A program made the position numbers and the translations under genes. From positions 744,001-808,000 of the forward strand of contig CAMLHZ010000001.1 in assembly GCA_946480085.1 (NCBI GenBank): a DNA stretch of 64,000 nucleotides, given 5' to 3'. Positions within the stretch are counted from its first letter, which is position 1. Each line of letters opens with the position of its first letter. This DNA is from an uncultured Flavobacteriales bacterium (GTDB lineage: Bacteria; Bacteroidota; Bacteroidia; Flavobacteriales; Crocinitomicaceae). Below the pieces are notes generated by a model. The model was not told the DNA's origin. It saw only the letters and a program-made list of their open reading frames with translations, and ran no database searches. Below, piece after piece: positions 27,455 through 36,500 of the stretch.

Positions 27455-29855
27455 ATCTTAGGACATTAACGTGACCTAATAAAGTTTCTTCGAAACCTGA
27501 ATTACTTACGTAATGTACTTTATAAGTATATGTTCCATCCGGAACAAGATAATCTTTATAAGTTCCGTCCCATTTATCACGTAGGTTTGATGAACTGTAA
27601 ATCATTTGTCCCCAACGGTTATAAATCGCAACTTCAATTTGTTTGATGTTGATCGTACTAATTTCAAAATAGTTGTTTACAATATTTCCATCCGGAGTAA
27701 AGGTATTTGGAATGTAAACCCAGTATTCTTCTTCTATTGTAATTGGTTTTTGAACAGTATCCTTACACCCAATATCATTTGTTGCTATCAATGTTACCGT
27801 ATATGTTCCCGGAACATCATAGGTATTGTTTGGATGAACTTGTGTTGAAGTATGTCCATCTCCAAAAGTCCAATCATAAGTGTCACCTCCAGTTGTTGTG
27901 TTCTGGAATGTAATGGGCAGATCGTTGAACAAAACTTGACTTGAAATAATGAAATCTGCATTTGGTCTTACAACAGTAACAGTAGTTGATCCGCTAACAC
28001 TAAACGTTTGACATTCATCAGATACGGTTACAGTATACACCGTTGTATTTGCCGGACTAACAGTAACTGTTGGTGTTGTTTCAGTTGAATGCTGCCAGGT
28101 GTAATAATATTGTCCATATCCTCCACTTGCCACAACGCCAATTTGTGTTGGTTCGTAAGGACAAATAATTTGATCTGGTGTCATTGCCAAAGTCAACGGT
28201 GGACTTGTAATCGTATAATTGATAGTTTCTGAAAGCGTTTCTCCACACATATCAGTAACGGTTATTTGGTATGACGTTGATGCTTCGGGAGCAACGCTAA
28301 TTTCTGTTACATCTGTGGCAATGGTTTCACTGGTAGGGATTTCAACCCAAATGTAATTGTATGTTCCAGCACCACCATTTGCAGTTGCTGTAAGTGTTGT
28401 TGGTACATAAGGACAAATTACAGTAACATCGCCACTTGTTGTAAGTGTTAATGGCGTAAATGTTGGTACGTTAACTAAAGCGGATGCAGTTACTGTTTGA
28501 CCCAAACAATTGTCAGTAACGTTCACAGTATAGGTTTGTGAACTTGTTGGTGTAACAGAAATGGATTGAGTAGTTGCGCCAGTATTCCAAAGATAGGTGT
28601 ATTGACCACCGCCACCTGTTGCATTTGCAATTACTTCAATATTTTCTCCGGGACAAGTAACATCAGAAGATTCAATGGTAACCTGAACCGGAAGAATATC
28701 TCCAATTTTTAAGTTCAATGGAATATCAATAGGATCCAAACAAGCATTTAGAGTATGAAATACCATGTTCACGGTTTCGGAACCTTCTGTTAATCCGTCA
28801 ATAAGTGCACTAAAAGTGAATGATACTGTGCTTTGACCTGCGGCGAATGTAACTGAACTTGGAATGTCGCTATAATCTGCAAGTTCAGTTGCCGTTCCTG
28901 ATAATGAAATAGGAACAGTTAAGCTTGTAGCAACATCGTTTGGATCTCTATGCAGAGTAACTGTTGTTGAAACACAGCCTTCAGCCATTGTAACGTTGTC
29001 TCCAAATGCATTGTTAGACATGGTATAATCCACTTCAAGTGGTAATTTGGAAGTCAAACTATTGGCTTCTAAAAAGATTCCTGAATCAAAAATTCCGTCA
29101 CCAACGTCAGCAATAGCAATGATCAAGTGATATGTTTGACCACACTGAACACGTTCTTTTGCTGTTAGTACTTTTGTAAATCCGTCGTATTGGATGTAGT
29201 GATTATCACTATCGTAAGGACTATTTCCTCCTGTTCCGTTGTAAACGTAGTAAGCCGGATTGGATGCCCCAACCGGTGGACTTGCGGTTGGATTTCCACC
29301 ATTCACAGTATTAATTGCAACCGGTGTGTTAGTTGTTCCTGGAATAATGGCCATGTTTTTTAAACCACCAGTTCCCGGACCACTGATAAAGAATGCAAAA
29401 ACATCATTGAATTGTGATCCAACATATTCAGGATATTCTTCTGACCCAAAAATATATCTGAATTTTACGGAATCAGACATTGGAACAAAGTCGAATTCTA
29501 AAATTGCTGCGTTATATGTTGATGCACCACCAATTAAGTTGCTAAGTAAGGAATATCCACCTGTATTGTTGTTTAATCCAGAATTTCCAGAGTTGTTCGG
29601 ACCTTGTGGACCGCTTCCTCCAGCTTGAACTGTACCTGTTGTAATTACAATTCCTGAAGTCAATCCGAAGTTGTTTACATTGGCAGTGAAAGAACCAATA
29701 GCTGATGATGGGCCAGAATAATTTACATTCGAAACGGTAACACCCGACCCGAGCAGAACATTTTGAACCAAACTGGATGCAGATTGAATGCTTGTAGTAA
29801 GCTGTCCAAACCCAACCGTTGGTAGTAAAAGTGCTATGTAAATTAATGCTTTCAA
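27453..29855 (-). CDS. Choice-of-anchor L surface protein with PKD and gliding-motility C-terminal domain
   Basis: An 800-residue secreted protein with signal peptide MKALIYIALLLPTVGFGQ. A choice-of-anchor L domain occupies about residues 20-270 (LTSGIVITTGTV, EFDFVPMSDSVKFRYIFGSEEYPEY, FAFFISGPG). A Calx-beta-like segment follows (ELADYSDIPSSVTFAAGQS, EGSETVNMVF), then three Ig-like units with YLW/YIW/YTW cores, one PKD domain (YDWTFGDGHTS) and a type B gliding-motility C-terminal domain (IPNTFTPDGN, YNRWGQMIY, WDGTYKD, LGHVNVLR). T9SS export and surface anchoring are expected. The codon for the first residue is TTG; no in-frame ATG fits the signal peptide, so this is an alternative start. 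An 18-bp palindrome lies 33 bases upstream. Confidence 0.88.
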   Translation of the reverse strand: MKALIYIALLLPTVGFGQLTTSIQSASSLVQNVLLGSGVTVSNVNYSGPSSAIGSFTANVNNFGLTSGIVITTGTVQAGGSGPQGPNNSGNSGLNNNTGGYSLLSNLIGGASTYNAAILEFDFVPMSDSVKFRYIFGSEEYPEYVGSQFNDVFAFFISGPGTGGLKNMAIIPGTTNTPVAINTVNGGNPTASPPVGASNPAYYVYNGTGGNSPYDSDNHYIQYDGFTKVLTAKERVQCGQTYHLIIAIADVGDGIFDSGIFLEANSLTSKLPLEVDYTMSNNAFGDNVTMAEGCVSTTVTLHRDPNDVATSLTVPISLSGTATELADYSDIPSSVTFAAGQSTVSFTFSALIDGLTEGSETVNMVFHTLNACLDPIDIPLNLKIGDILPVQVTIESSDVTCPGENIEVIANATGGGGQYTYLWNTGATTQSISVTPTSSQTYTVNVTDNCLGQTVTASALVNVPTFTPLTLTTSGDVTVICPYVPTTLTATANGGAGTYNYIWVEIPTSETIATDVTEISVAPEASTSYQITVTDMCGETLSETINYTITSPPLTLAMTPDQIICPYEPTQIGVVASGGYGQYYYTWQHSTETTPTVTVSPANTTVYTVTVSDECQTFSVSGSTTVTVVRPNADFIISSQVLFNDLPITFQNTTTGGDTYDWTFGDGHTSTQVHPNNTYDVPGTYTVTLIATNDIGCKDTVQKPITIEEEYWVYIPNTFTPDGNIVNNYFEISTINIKQIEVAIYNRWGQMIYSSSNLRDKWDGTYKDYLVPDGTYTYKVHYVSNSGFEETLLGHVNVLR

Positions 29856-29887
29856 TGTAATACTATAACGCAGTAAATTTAGAAACG

Positions 29888-29905
29888 TTGTATTTCGAAA
29901 TACAA
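29888..29905. promoter_or_regulatory. Perfect 18-bp palindrome upstream of the choice-of-anchor L gene
   Basis: TTGTATTTCGAAATACAA is its own reverse complement. It sits 33-50 bases upstream of the TTG start, where a promoter or operator would be. It could bind a dimeric regulator. One such palindrome is expected about once in four windows of this size by chance, so position is the main support. Confidence 0.4.
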
Positions 29906-30030
29906 AAAACGAACCAAACTATCGTTTCATTGAGTAAACGGTAAAATTTGACCGCTAATTGGCTGAAAATAAAAATAGTGAATTCTCGTGAATGTTGAAC
30001 GCGTTTAATGATTCAGGTGAATAAAAATTG

Positions 30031-31872
30031 TTAATTCTCAATACCTTGTAAAGAACACAGGTTTTTATAAATACCGTTCATCGACATTAAGGCAGCGTGG
30101 TTTCCACGTTCAACAATCTTTCCTTTCGACATCACTAAAATTTCGTCAGCGTGTTGAATGGTGCTTAAACGATGCGCAATTACAAGTGACGTGCGGTCTT
30201 TCATTAATTCAAGTAAAGCCTCCTGTACTATTCGTTCGCTTTCAGTATCAAGAGCGGATGTTGCTTCGTCCAAAATCAAAATTGAAGGATCTCTTAAAAT
30301 AGCGCGGGCAATGCTGATGCGTTGTTTTTGTCCACCGGAAAGCTTATTACCCCTATCACCAATATTGGTTTCGTAGCCGTTTTCCATTTCCGTAATGAAC
30401 TGATGAGCGTGAGCAATTTTAGCAGCTCGGATTACATCTTCTTTATTGACATCTGTCAAACCAAAGGCAATGTTGTTGAAAATGGATTCATTGAAAAGGA
30501 ACGATTCCTGAGATACAATTCCAATTCCTGATCTCAAATCTGAAATATTGAGCTGTTCAATTGGTTTGCCGTCGAATAAAATGGAGCCGGATTGAATGTC
30601 GTAAAAACGTGGAATCAAATCGGCAATTGTGGATTTACCGCTGCCCGATTCACCAACAAGTGCAATTGTTTTTCCTTTCTCCAATTCAAAACTAACATCC
30701 TGAAGTACCCATTCTTCTTTGTATTTAAATGAAAGATTCTTCACTTCAATTTTGTGAGCAAGAGAAGTAAATGGAATTGCATTCGGATCATTGTTAATGA
30801 CTTCGTCCATATTCAGAATTTCATTAATTCTGTCCATGGAAGGTTCTGCTTTGTTCAAATTTCCCATGGAAGTTGAAATCCCCTGAATTGGTCGCAAAAG
30901 CTGAGAGAAAACCATGATGAAAGCAACAAATGACTTCCCTGTCAATGCATTTTCTCCACCTTCCAAAATCATAATCCCACCAAACCAAACCAGACAGATC
31001 ATAACCGCGGCACCAAGTGTTTCGTTAAGTGGAGGCGATAAATCTCTTTTGCGGAAAGCTTTGGTGATCAATTTTTGCCAGCGAAGGTTGATAGCTTCGA
31101 ATTTTTCAGTCATGAAATCGATGGCGCTGAACGATTTGATCAATTTTACTCCGGATAGCGATTCGTCAATTGCTGAAGTGACAATTCCATTTTGTTCCTG
31201 ACCTTGCTTAGCCGTTCGTTTTAAACTTTTACCGATTCTTGAGATTACGAATGCCGAAATAGGAAGAAGAATAAAGGATATCAAAGTCAATTTTGGACTG
31301 ATAAACAACAAGCCAGCAATTGACATTGCAATAGCAATCGGTTCTCGAAATATCAATTCCAAAATAGCAATCACACCAATTTCTATTTCATTGACATCGC
31401 TGCTCATTCTTGCCATTAAATCACCCTTTCTTTCATTGGCGTAGAACGACATTGGTAGACGCAGAGCTTTACGATACAGTTTGTTTTTTAAGTCACGAAC
31501 AACGGCCATGCGTAACTGACTCTGATACCAAACGGCTCCATAACGGAACAGATTTTTGAGTAAAAAGGCAATGAACACTGTAATACAAACGAAAAGAAGC
31601 GCATCTTTTGGATCTTTCTCCACCATTTCCTGCATGGTGTAATTGTATAGGTTCGCGATGTGTTTGAAGAATTCTATAAAACCACCGTGATAAATTGGCT
31701 TTGCAATTTTTTCCATGTCTTCCGGTTTCTCAAAGATCAATTGGAGAAACGGAATAAAAAGAATCAATGATACCAGATTGAAAATTACATAAAGTAAATT
31801 AAAGAAAATGGTAAGAAACGCTGGTCTTTTATAGGAAAACGTGTAGCGATATATTTCTTTCATTGATGCCAT
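30031..31872 (-). CDS. MsbA-like ABC exporter (fused permease and ATPase)
   Basis: A 613-residue half-transporter. The N-terminal ABC transmembrane type-1 domain has about six TM helices (residues ~15-320). The ATPase domain follows with Walker A GESGSGKST, Q-loop region VSQESFLF, signature LSGGQKQR, Walker B ILILDEATSALD and switch IAHRL. It would work as a homodimer in the inner membrane. Length and order fit MsbA/lipid or multidrug exporters; the substrate cannot be read from sequence, though lipid A export is plausible given waaA in the same region. The promoter position suggests that ATG 31863 (MKEIYRY) could be the true start instead of 31872. Confidence 0.88.
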   Translation of the reverse strand: MASMKEIYRYTFSYKRPAFLTIFFNLLYVIFNLVSLILFIPFLQLIFEKPEDMEKIAKPIYHGGFIEFFKHIANLYNYTMQEMVEKDPKDALLFVCITVFIAFLLKNLFRYGAVWYQSQLRMAVVRDLKNKLYRKALRLPMSFYANERKGDLMARMSSDVNEIEIGVIAILELIFREPIAIAMSIAGLLFISPKLTLISFILLPISAFVISRIGKSLKRTAKQGQEQNGIVTSAIDESLSGVKLIKSFSAIDFMTEKFEAINLRWQKLITKAFRKRDLSPPLNETLGAAVMICLVWFGGIMILEGGENALTGKSFVAFIMVFSQLLRPIQGISTSMGNLNKAEPSMDRINEILNMDEVINNDPNAIPFTSLAHKIEVKNLSFKYKEEWVLQDVSFELEKGKTIALVGESGSGKSTIADLIPRFYDIQSGSILFDGKPIEQLNISDLRSGIGIVSQESFLFNESIFNNIAFGLTDVNKEDVIRAAKIAHAHQFITEMENGYETNIGDRGNKLSGGQKQRISIARAILRDPSILILDEATSALDTESERIVQEALLELMKDRTSLVIAHRLSTIQHADEILVMSKGKIVERGNHAALMSMNGIYKNLCSLQGIEN

Positions 31873-31879
31873 AGAACGA

Positions 31880-31912
31880 CAAAGTTAACAAAGACTTAAG
31901 ACTAAAAGACAA
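31880..31912 (-). promoter_or_regulatory. Promoter of the ABC exporter, with -33 in the AGAC repeat
   Basis: On the minus strand TTG (31912-31910), a 22-base spacer and TAACTTTG (31887-31880). The TTG belongs to a TTTTGTC unit of the repeat at 31890-32031. The leader would be only a few bases for ATG 31872 or about 12 for ATG 31863. Confidence 0.5.
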
Positions 31913-32031
31913 AAGACCGTAAGGATTATCATCCATACTTAAAGACAAAAGATGAAAGATGCATTTCGCCTAAAAACGTATAAAAGTCTAATGTCTTTAA
32001 GCGAAGCGGTCTTAAGTCTTATAGTCTTTAT
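31890..32031. repeat. Intergenic AGAC-unit inverted repeat, copy 1
   Basis: The left arm is a series of degenerate 7-9-base units (AAGACTTAAGACTAAAAGAC, then AAAAGACC). The right arm is the inverse (GCGGTCTTAAGTCTTATAG, then TCTTTA). An inner pair, CTTAAAGACA and TGTCTTTAAG, is nested inside. The core GCGAAGCGGTCTTAAGTCT nearly matches GCAAAGCGGTCTTTAGTCT in the copy at 40356. It lies between the divergent ABC exporter and rbfA genes. Confidence 0.75.
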
Positions 32032-32039
32032 TACCTTTG
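32032..32039 (+). promoter_or_regulatory. -7 element of rbfA
   Basis: TACCTTTG matches TAnnTTTG and directly abuts the right arm of the AGAC repeat. It ends 4 bases before the rbfA ATG, so the transcript would be almost leaderless. Confidence 0.4.
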
Positions 32040-32043
32040 CATC

Positions 32044-32379
32044 ATGGGTTCAATTCGTCAGAATAGAGTAGAAGGCGTAATTCAAGAAGAATTAGCGGTT
32101 TTCTTTCAGCGTAATGCAAGTGAAATTTGTTTGGGAGCAATGGTTTCCGTAACGGTAGTTCGTGTATCTGCTGATTTAGGTATTGCAAGAGTGTATATTA
32201 GTGTTTTTGCTGGTCCGGATAAAAAATTGGTTTTGAAAAGTATTCAGGATAACGCACGAAAAATTAGAGGTGAAGTGGGAAAACGCTTGAAAAACATGCA
32301 CAAGATTCCTGAGCTTTCTTTTTACATTGATGATTCTCTTGATTACGCAGAAGAGATCAATAACCTTCTAAAAGATTAA
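32044..32379 (+). CDS. rbfA: Ribosome-binding factor A
   Basis: A 111-residue protein with the RbfA KH-like fold: RQNRVEGVIQEELAVFFQ at the start, VSVTVVRVSADLGIARVYISVF in the middle, and ELSFYIDDSLDYAEEINNLL at the end. It assists late maturation of the 30S subunit and processing of 16S rRNA, and is needed for growth in the cold. The length is normal for a protein lacking the long C-terminal tail. The stop codon overlaps the probable AUU start of the permease gene that follows. Confidence 0.92.
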   Translation: MGSIRQNRVEGVIQEELAVFFQRNASEICLGAMVSVTVVRVSADLGIARVYISVFAGPDKKLVLKSIQDNARKIRGEVGKRLKNMHKIPELSFYIDDSLDYAEEINNLLKD

Positions 32380-33589
32380 TCTTCCTTTTTTCATATCGCG
32401 GAGGTATTTAAAGTACACACGTAAACAACGTAGTTTGGTGCGCTGGATTACTGGCGTATCCGTTGTTGGTATTGCCATAATCACAGCTGCCCTGGTAGTT
32501 TTGGTTGCTGCCTTTAATGGTATTGAGCAGGTTGTTGCTGATCTTTATTCGGATTACGACGCGGCAATCACTATTCGTTCGGCAGAAGGTAAGACCTTCA
32601 ATGAAAATACCATTTCGCTTAAGAAAGTAAATGCTCTAAACGGTGTAGAATCAACTTCACGCGCGGTGGAGGAAATTGTGGTGTTAAAGCGGGAAAAAAA
32701 ATGGGTGAACGCACACATGATTGGCGTTGATTCTAATTATTTGGCCGCATGTAAAATAGATAGTCACATTATTGAAGGAAAAGGGAAATTCAAACTTGGT
32801 ACTGAAGAATGTGGGATCATTGGTGCTACACTACTTGATAAACTGGAAGGTTATATTTCTGAATTGAATGGTGGACAGGAATTGATGATTTACACTCCAT
32901 TGAGAGATGCTCCAATGGTTTTTCATAAAAGTCCGTTTAAGCTAACTCCTCTTTGGATCAGTGGAAAAATGAACTACAATCGAGAGGTGAATGAGAGCGA
33001 ATTACTTGTTCCTTTGGAATTTGCACGCGGACAATTGGATTATGATTCGGCCATCACAGCCGTTTATGTTTCAATTAAACCAAATACTGATCCTGAAGAA
33101 ATCAGAGATGTGATCAAAAGTACTGTAGGTTCTAAATTTGTTGTGAAAACAGCTGGAGAAAAGAATGAACTGATCTTCAAAACGGCAAAAACCGAGAAGA
33201 AGATCCTCATTTTCATTCTTGGGTTCATTTTCGTGCTTGCTGCATTCAATCTCATTGCTTCGTTGAATATGTTATACAACGAGAAATCGGAAAACCTGCA
33301 AACGCTTTATAGAATTGGTATGACTCAGAAATCGATCTTCAAGATCTTCTTTTTTGAAGGTTTGTTGATTTCAGGAAGAGGAATCTTTTGGGGTTTATTT
33401 GTTGGTGTTGGAGTTTGTCTTCTTCAGATCAATTTCGGTTTGTTGGAAATGCCCAACGCAATGGGGAAAGCTTTTCCAATTTCGTTCAATGTTTCTGATG
33501 GAATTATGATTGTGAGCCTGGTTTCAGTATTGAGCCTACTGACCTCTTTTTTACCGGTTTGGTTTTTGGTTTACCGCTCAAACAGGTAG
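32375..33589 (+). CDS. LolC/LolE-type FtsX-like permease, probable AUU start
   Basis: Counting from codon 32375 the protein has 404 residues. The translated start NLPFFISRRYLKYTRKQRSL matches the usual beginning of LolC/E permeases in this phylum. A TM helix follows (GVSVVGIAIITAALVVLVAAF), then a periplasmic MacB-like domain and three C-terminal TM helices (residues ~265-400, including LIASLNMLYNEKSENLQTLYRIG). Such permeases release lipoproteins or act as MacB-like pumps. No ATG, GTG or TTG exists before 32435; starting there loses 20 homologous residues. The ATT at 32375 sits where homologs have Met and overlaps the rbfA stop (ATTAA). No ATPase partner is adjacent. The 3' end overlaps the converging phosphatase gene by 12 bases. 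Confidence 0.75.
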   Translation: MNLPFFISRRYLKYTRKQRSLVRWITGVSVVGIAIITAALVVLVAAFNGIEQVVADLYSDYDAAITIRSAEGKTFNENTISLKKVNALNGVESTSRAVEEIVVLKREKKWVNAHMIGVDSNYLAACKIDSHIIEGKGKFKLGTEECGIIGATLLDKLEGYISELNGGQELMIYTPLRDAPMVFHKSPFKLTPLWISGKMNYNREVNESELLVPLEFARGQLDYDSAITAVYVSIKPNTDPEEIRDVIKSTVGSKFVVKTAGEKNELIFKTAKTEKKILIFILGFIFVLAAFNLIASLNMLYNEKSENLQTLYRIGMTQKSIFKIFFFEGLLISGRGIFWGLFVGVGVCLLQINFGLLEMPNAMGKAFPISFNVSDGIMIVSLVSVLSLLTSFLPVWFLVYRSNR

Positions 33590-36500
33590 TTTGAAATTTC
33601 GCAATCCAATTACGGTGATGTCATCGTTTTGGTCATGACCTTCCGACCAGTTTCTAATCGTATTTTCGAAGAATTTCTTTTGGAGCACTAAACTTTCCGG
33701 ATGTATTTTCTCAATAAACTCTACCAAACGACTGCTTCCGAACTTTTTGCCAGCCAAAGCACCAGATTGTTTCTTATAACCGTCTGTAAGTAAATACAAT
33801 GTATCATCCGTTTTCAGCTGCAGTACTAGTTTTTCAACCTTACTTTTGTCACTGTTGATGGTGTTTCTATAATGCTGAACTGTTGTTTCAGAAGCATGAA
33901 TTAATCCAACACCATTACTTGCTACAGAAACGGAATCTCCTTCAAAAACAAGAACAAGTAAATCCATCTCACGATGCATTTTTTCGGAGGACTTGATCTT
34001 CAAAGCTTTTTGAATTTCATCTCCCATGGTATTGATAATAACATCAGCATCACAGATTCGACGTTCCAGTACTATTTGGTTCAATAGGTTGTAACCCAAA
34101 ATGGTTAAGAATGCCCCGCTTATTCCATGCCCACTGCAATCTGCAAGCGTAACAATTACTTTATTATCGAGCTGTTCAATCCAATAGAAATCGCCACTTA
34201 CGATGTCTTTTGGCTTAAAGAAGATGAATGATTCCGCAAAATTGCTCTGAAAGGACTCTAAACCTGGCAGTAAATTGGATTGAATGCGTTTTGCAGATTT
34301 GATGCTTTGAGCAATTTCCTTGTTTTGTTGTTCCATCAACAGGTCATTCGCTCGTTTTTCAGTGATATCTCGCGCCAAAACCATGAATCCGGAAACACGA
34401 TCTCTACTTCCCGGTTCAAAAACGAGTGTTAAGTTTTGTCCAAGCCAAAAAATCTTACCGGCTTTATTTCGAATTGGATATTCGAGATAACTGTATTTGT
34501 TTCTGTTTTTGAATTGCTCTGAATAGAAATCCTGAACAAATTTCTGATATTCTGGCACGATCAATTTCAATGAATCGGTGCCAATCAGCGATTCTTCCCT
34601 GTAACCCAAAAGTTTCTTGGTAAACTCATTTACAAATAAGAAGTGACCGTTAATGTCTGTATTGAAAATCAAATCTTTTGCGTTCTCAACAAGGGATTCA
34701 TAGTTGGTGCTTATCAATAGTTTCTCGGTAATATCCTGACCCATAATCACTTTCGTCTCCTGAGAAAGTTCTTTACATGCCCATTCTACCCAAATGAGTT
34801 TACCGTCTTTACTCAGCATTGGCATGTTAATACTTTTTCCATCAACAAACAGCTCTGTAAGTTTTGATTCCCGCAGTTCTTCGTCAACCACAATATCGTT
34901 GAAAATGGAAGTGGGTTTTCCGGTAATGAATTCGCTTTCGAAAGCAAAATAATTGCTGATGTTTTCAGAGCAGTAAGTGATTATATTGTTTTCATCAAAC
35001 GAAATGGAAATGACATTTCCCCGATTGATAATTCCGTTTACAAAAATGAGTTTGTCAAGTGAGTCGAGTCGAACAAAACTGAAAATAACAACCAGTGCTG
35101 ACGAAATAACAACAGCAATAATGAAAAGCAGTTCGTTGTATATCGTCTCATTCAGAACGATGATCAAACAAACACTGATTACTAACTGTGCAACACTGGT
35201 GAAAATGACAATTCGAATTCTACTGAATAGGAAAGGCATTACAGATGTAAGAATACACAGCTGAATAACGGGATAAGGATGTAAATTGGAATCGTAAATG
35301 GAATAGAACGAACTCAGAATCACAATGCCATAGGTTCCGTAGGCTGCGAACATGATTAATGGAAGTAAACGGATCTTTTCTATGGCAAATTTTGAAATGA
35401 AATAGAGTGTGAGTATTGCTCCGGATTGAATGAAAATGATCACAGAATCAACAACAAAGTCGCTTTGAACCGTATTGATAATTAGCGGGAGAATAATAGA
35501 GGCTACAAAACAGAAGAAGATCAATTTCGGAATCAATCGTGTATCCAGTGTTAAGATCTTTGTGTCAATGGTTTTGTTCGACTTGAAATTCTTGGACCAT
35601 TCCAAAAATGCCAAATTCAGAATTCCGAGCAGGATTACGATCAAAACCAGGAACCATTTGTTTTTATAAAGTGGTAATCGGATTTGAATCTTTTCCGTAG
35701 CTATTGGTGAAAAGTGAATTCCATCATAAGTTGCTCTAACTTGTAAAACATAGTCGCCATCCGATAATTCCGGAAGTGAGATTTCGCTCACCTTTGTTAG
35801 ATCCGACCATTTATTGGAATAGCCCAAAATTCTATAGGAGTAGGAAATGCCTTTGGACTTAGGCAGAATGCATGAGAAGGAATAGACTTCTAACTTATGT
35901 GAGTTATATATGGACGATGGATTGTCTTCGTAAGGTTTAGAAATAATGGGTTTTGGAGGAACCGGAAAATGTTCTAATATGGATGAATTGATTTCAAATA
36001 ATCCTTCAATAGTTCCAACATAAATGCGCTGATCGTCCTGATAAGAAGAGCGCATGTTGGTTTCATACCCTTCAAATCCTTCAAAGTGAGAATAGTTTTG
36101 TTGATTCAGTACATTTCCTTCTGCGTCAACTTTTATGACATTGATTCCTTTATTGGTTCCAATCAATAAGTTTCCGTAACGGTCCGTGTTTAACGTATAA
36201 AGCAATGTGCTTTCCAGTTTCTTTTTGTCGGAAATAACTACATAATTCTCGCTTTTCGTAATGCCGACTATCGCTTTATCAAGCGTAAACCAGAGCGTTC
36301 CAAATTTATCTTTGATAGAATTACCGCAGTAACTTCCGTATTGATTGAAGCGGGATAAAGGTGTGAATTTCTCTTTGTTTTTATCGAAGACCCAAATACC
36401 GTAGTTACTTCCGAGGTAGACTTTTTTTCCGGTAAAATCTTTCTGGCCATTATAGAAATACTTTGGGAAATTGACCGAAATTCCCGAATAATGCCATGAT

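Noticed and set aside
32435..33589. TTG at 32435 as start of the LolC/E-type permease
   Set aside because: It removes the typical cytoplasmic N-terminus that is plainly encoded upstream in the same open frame.
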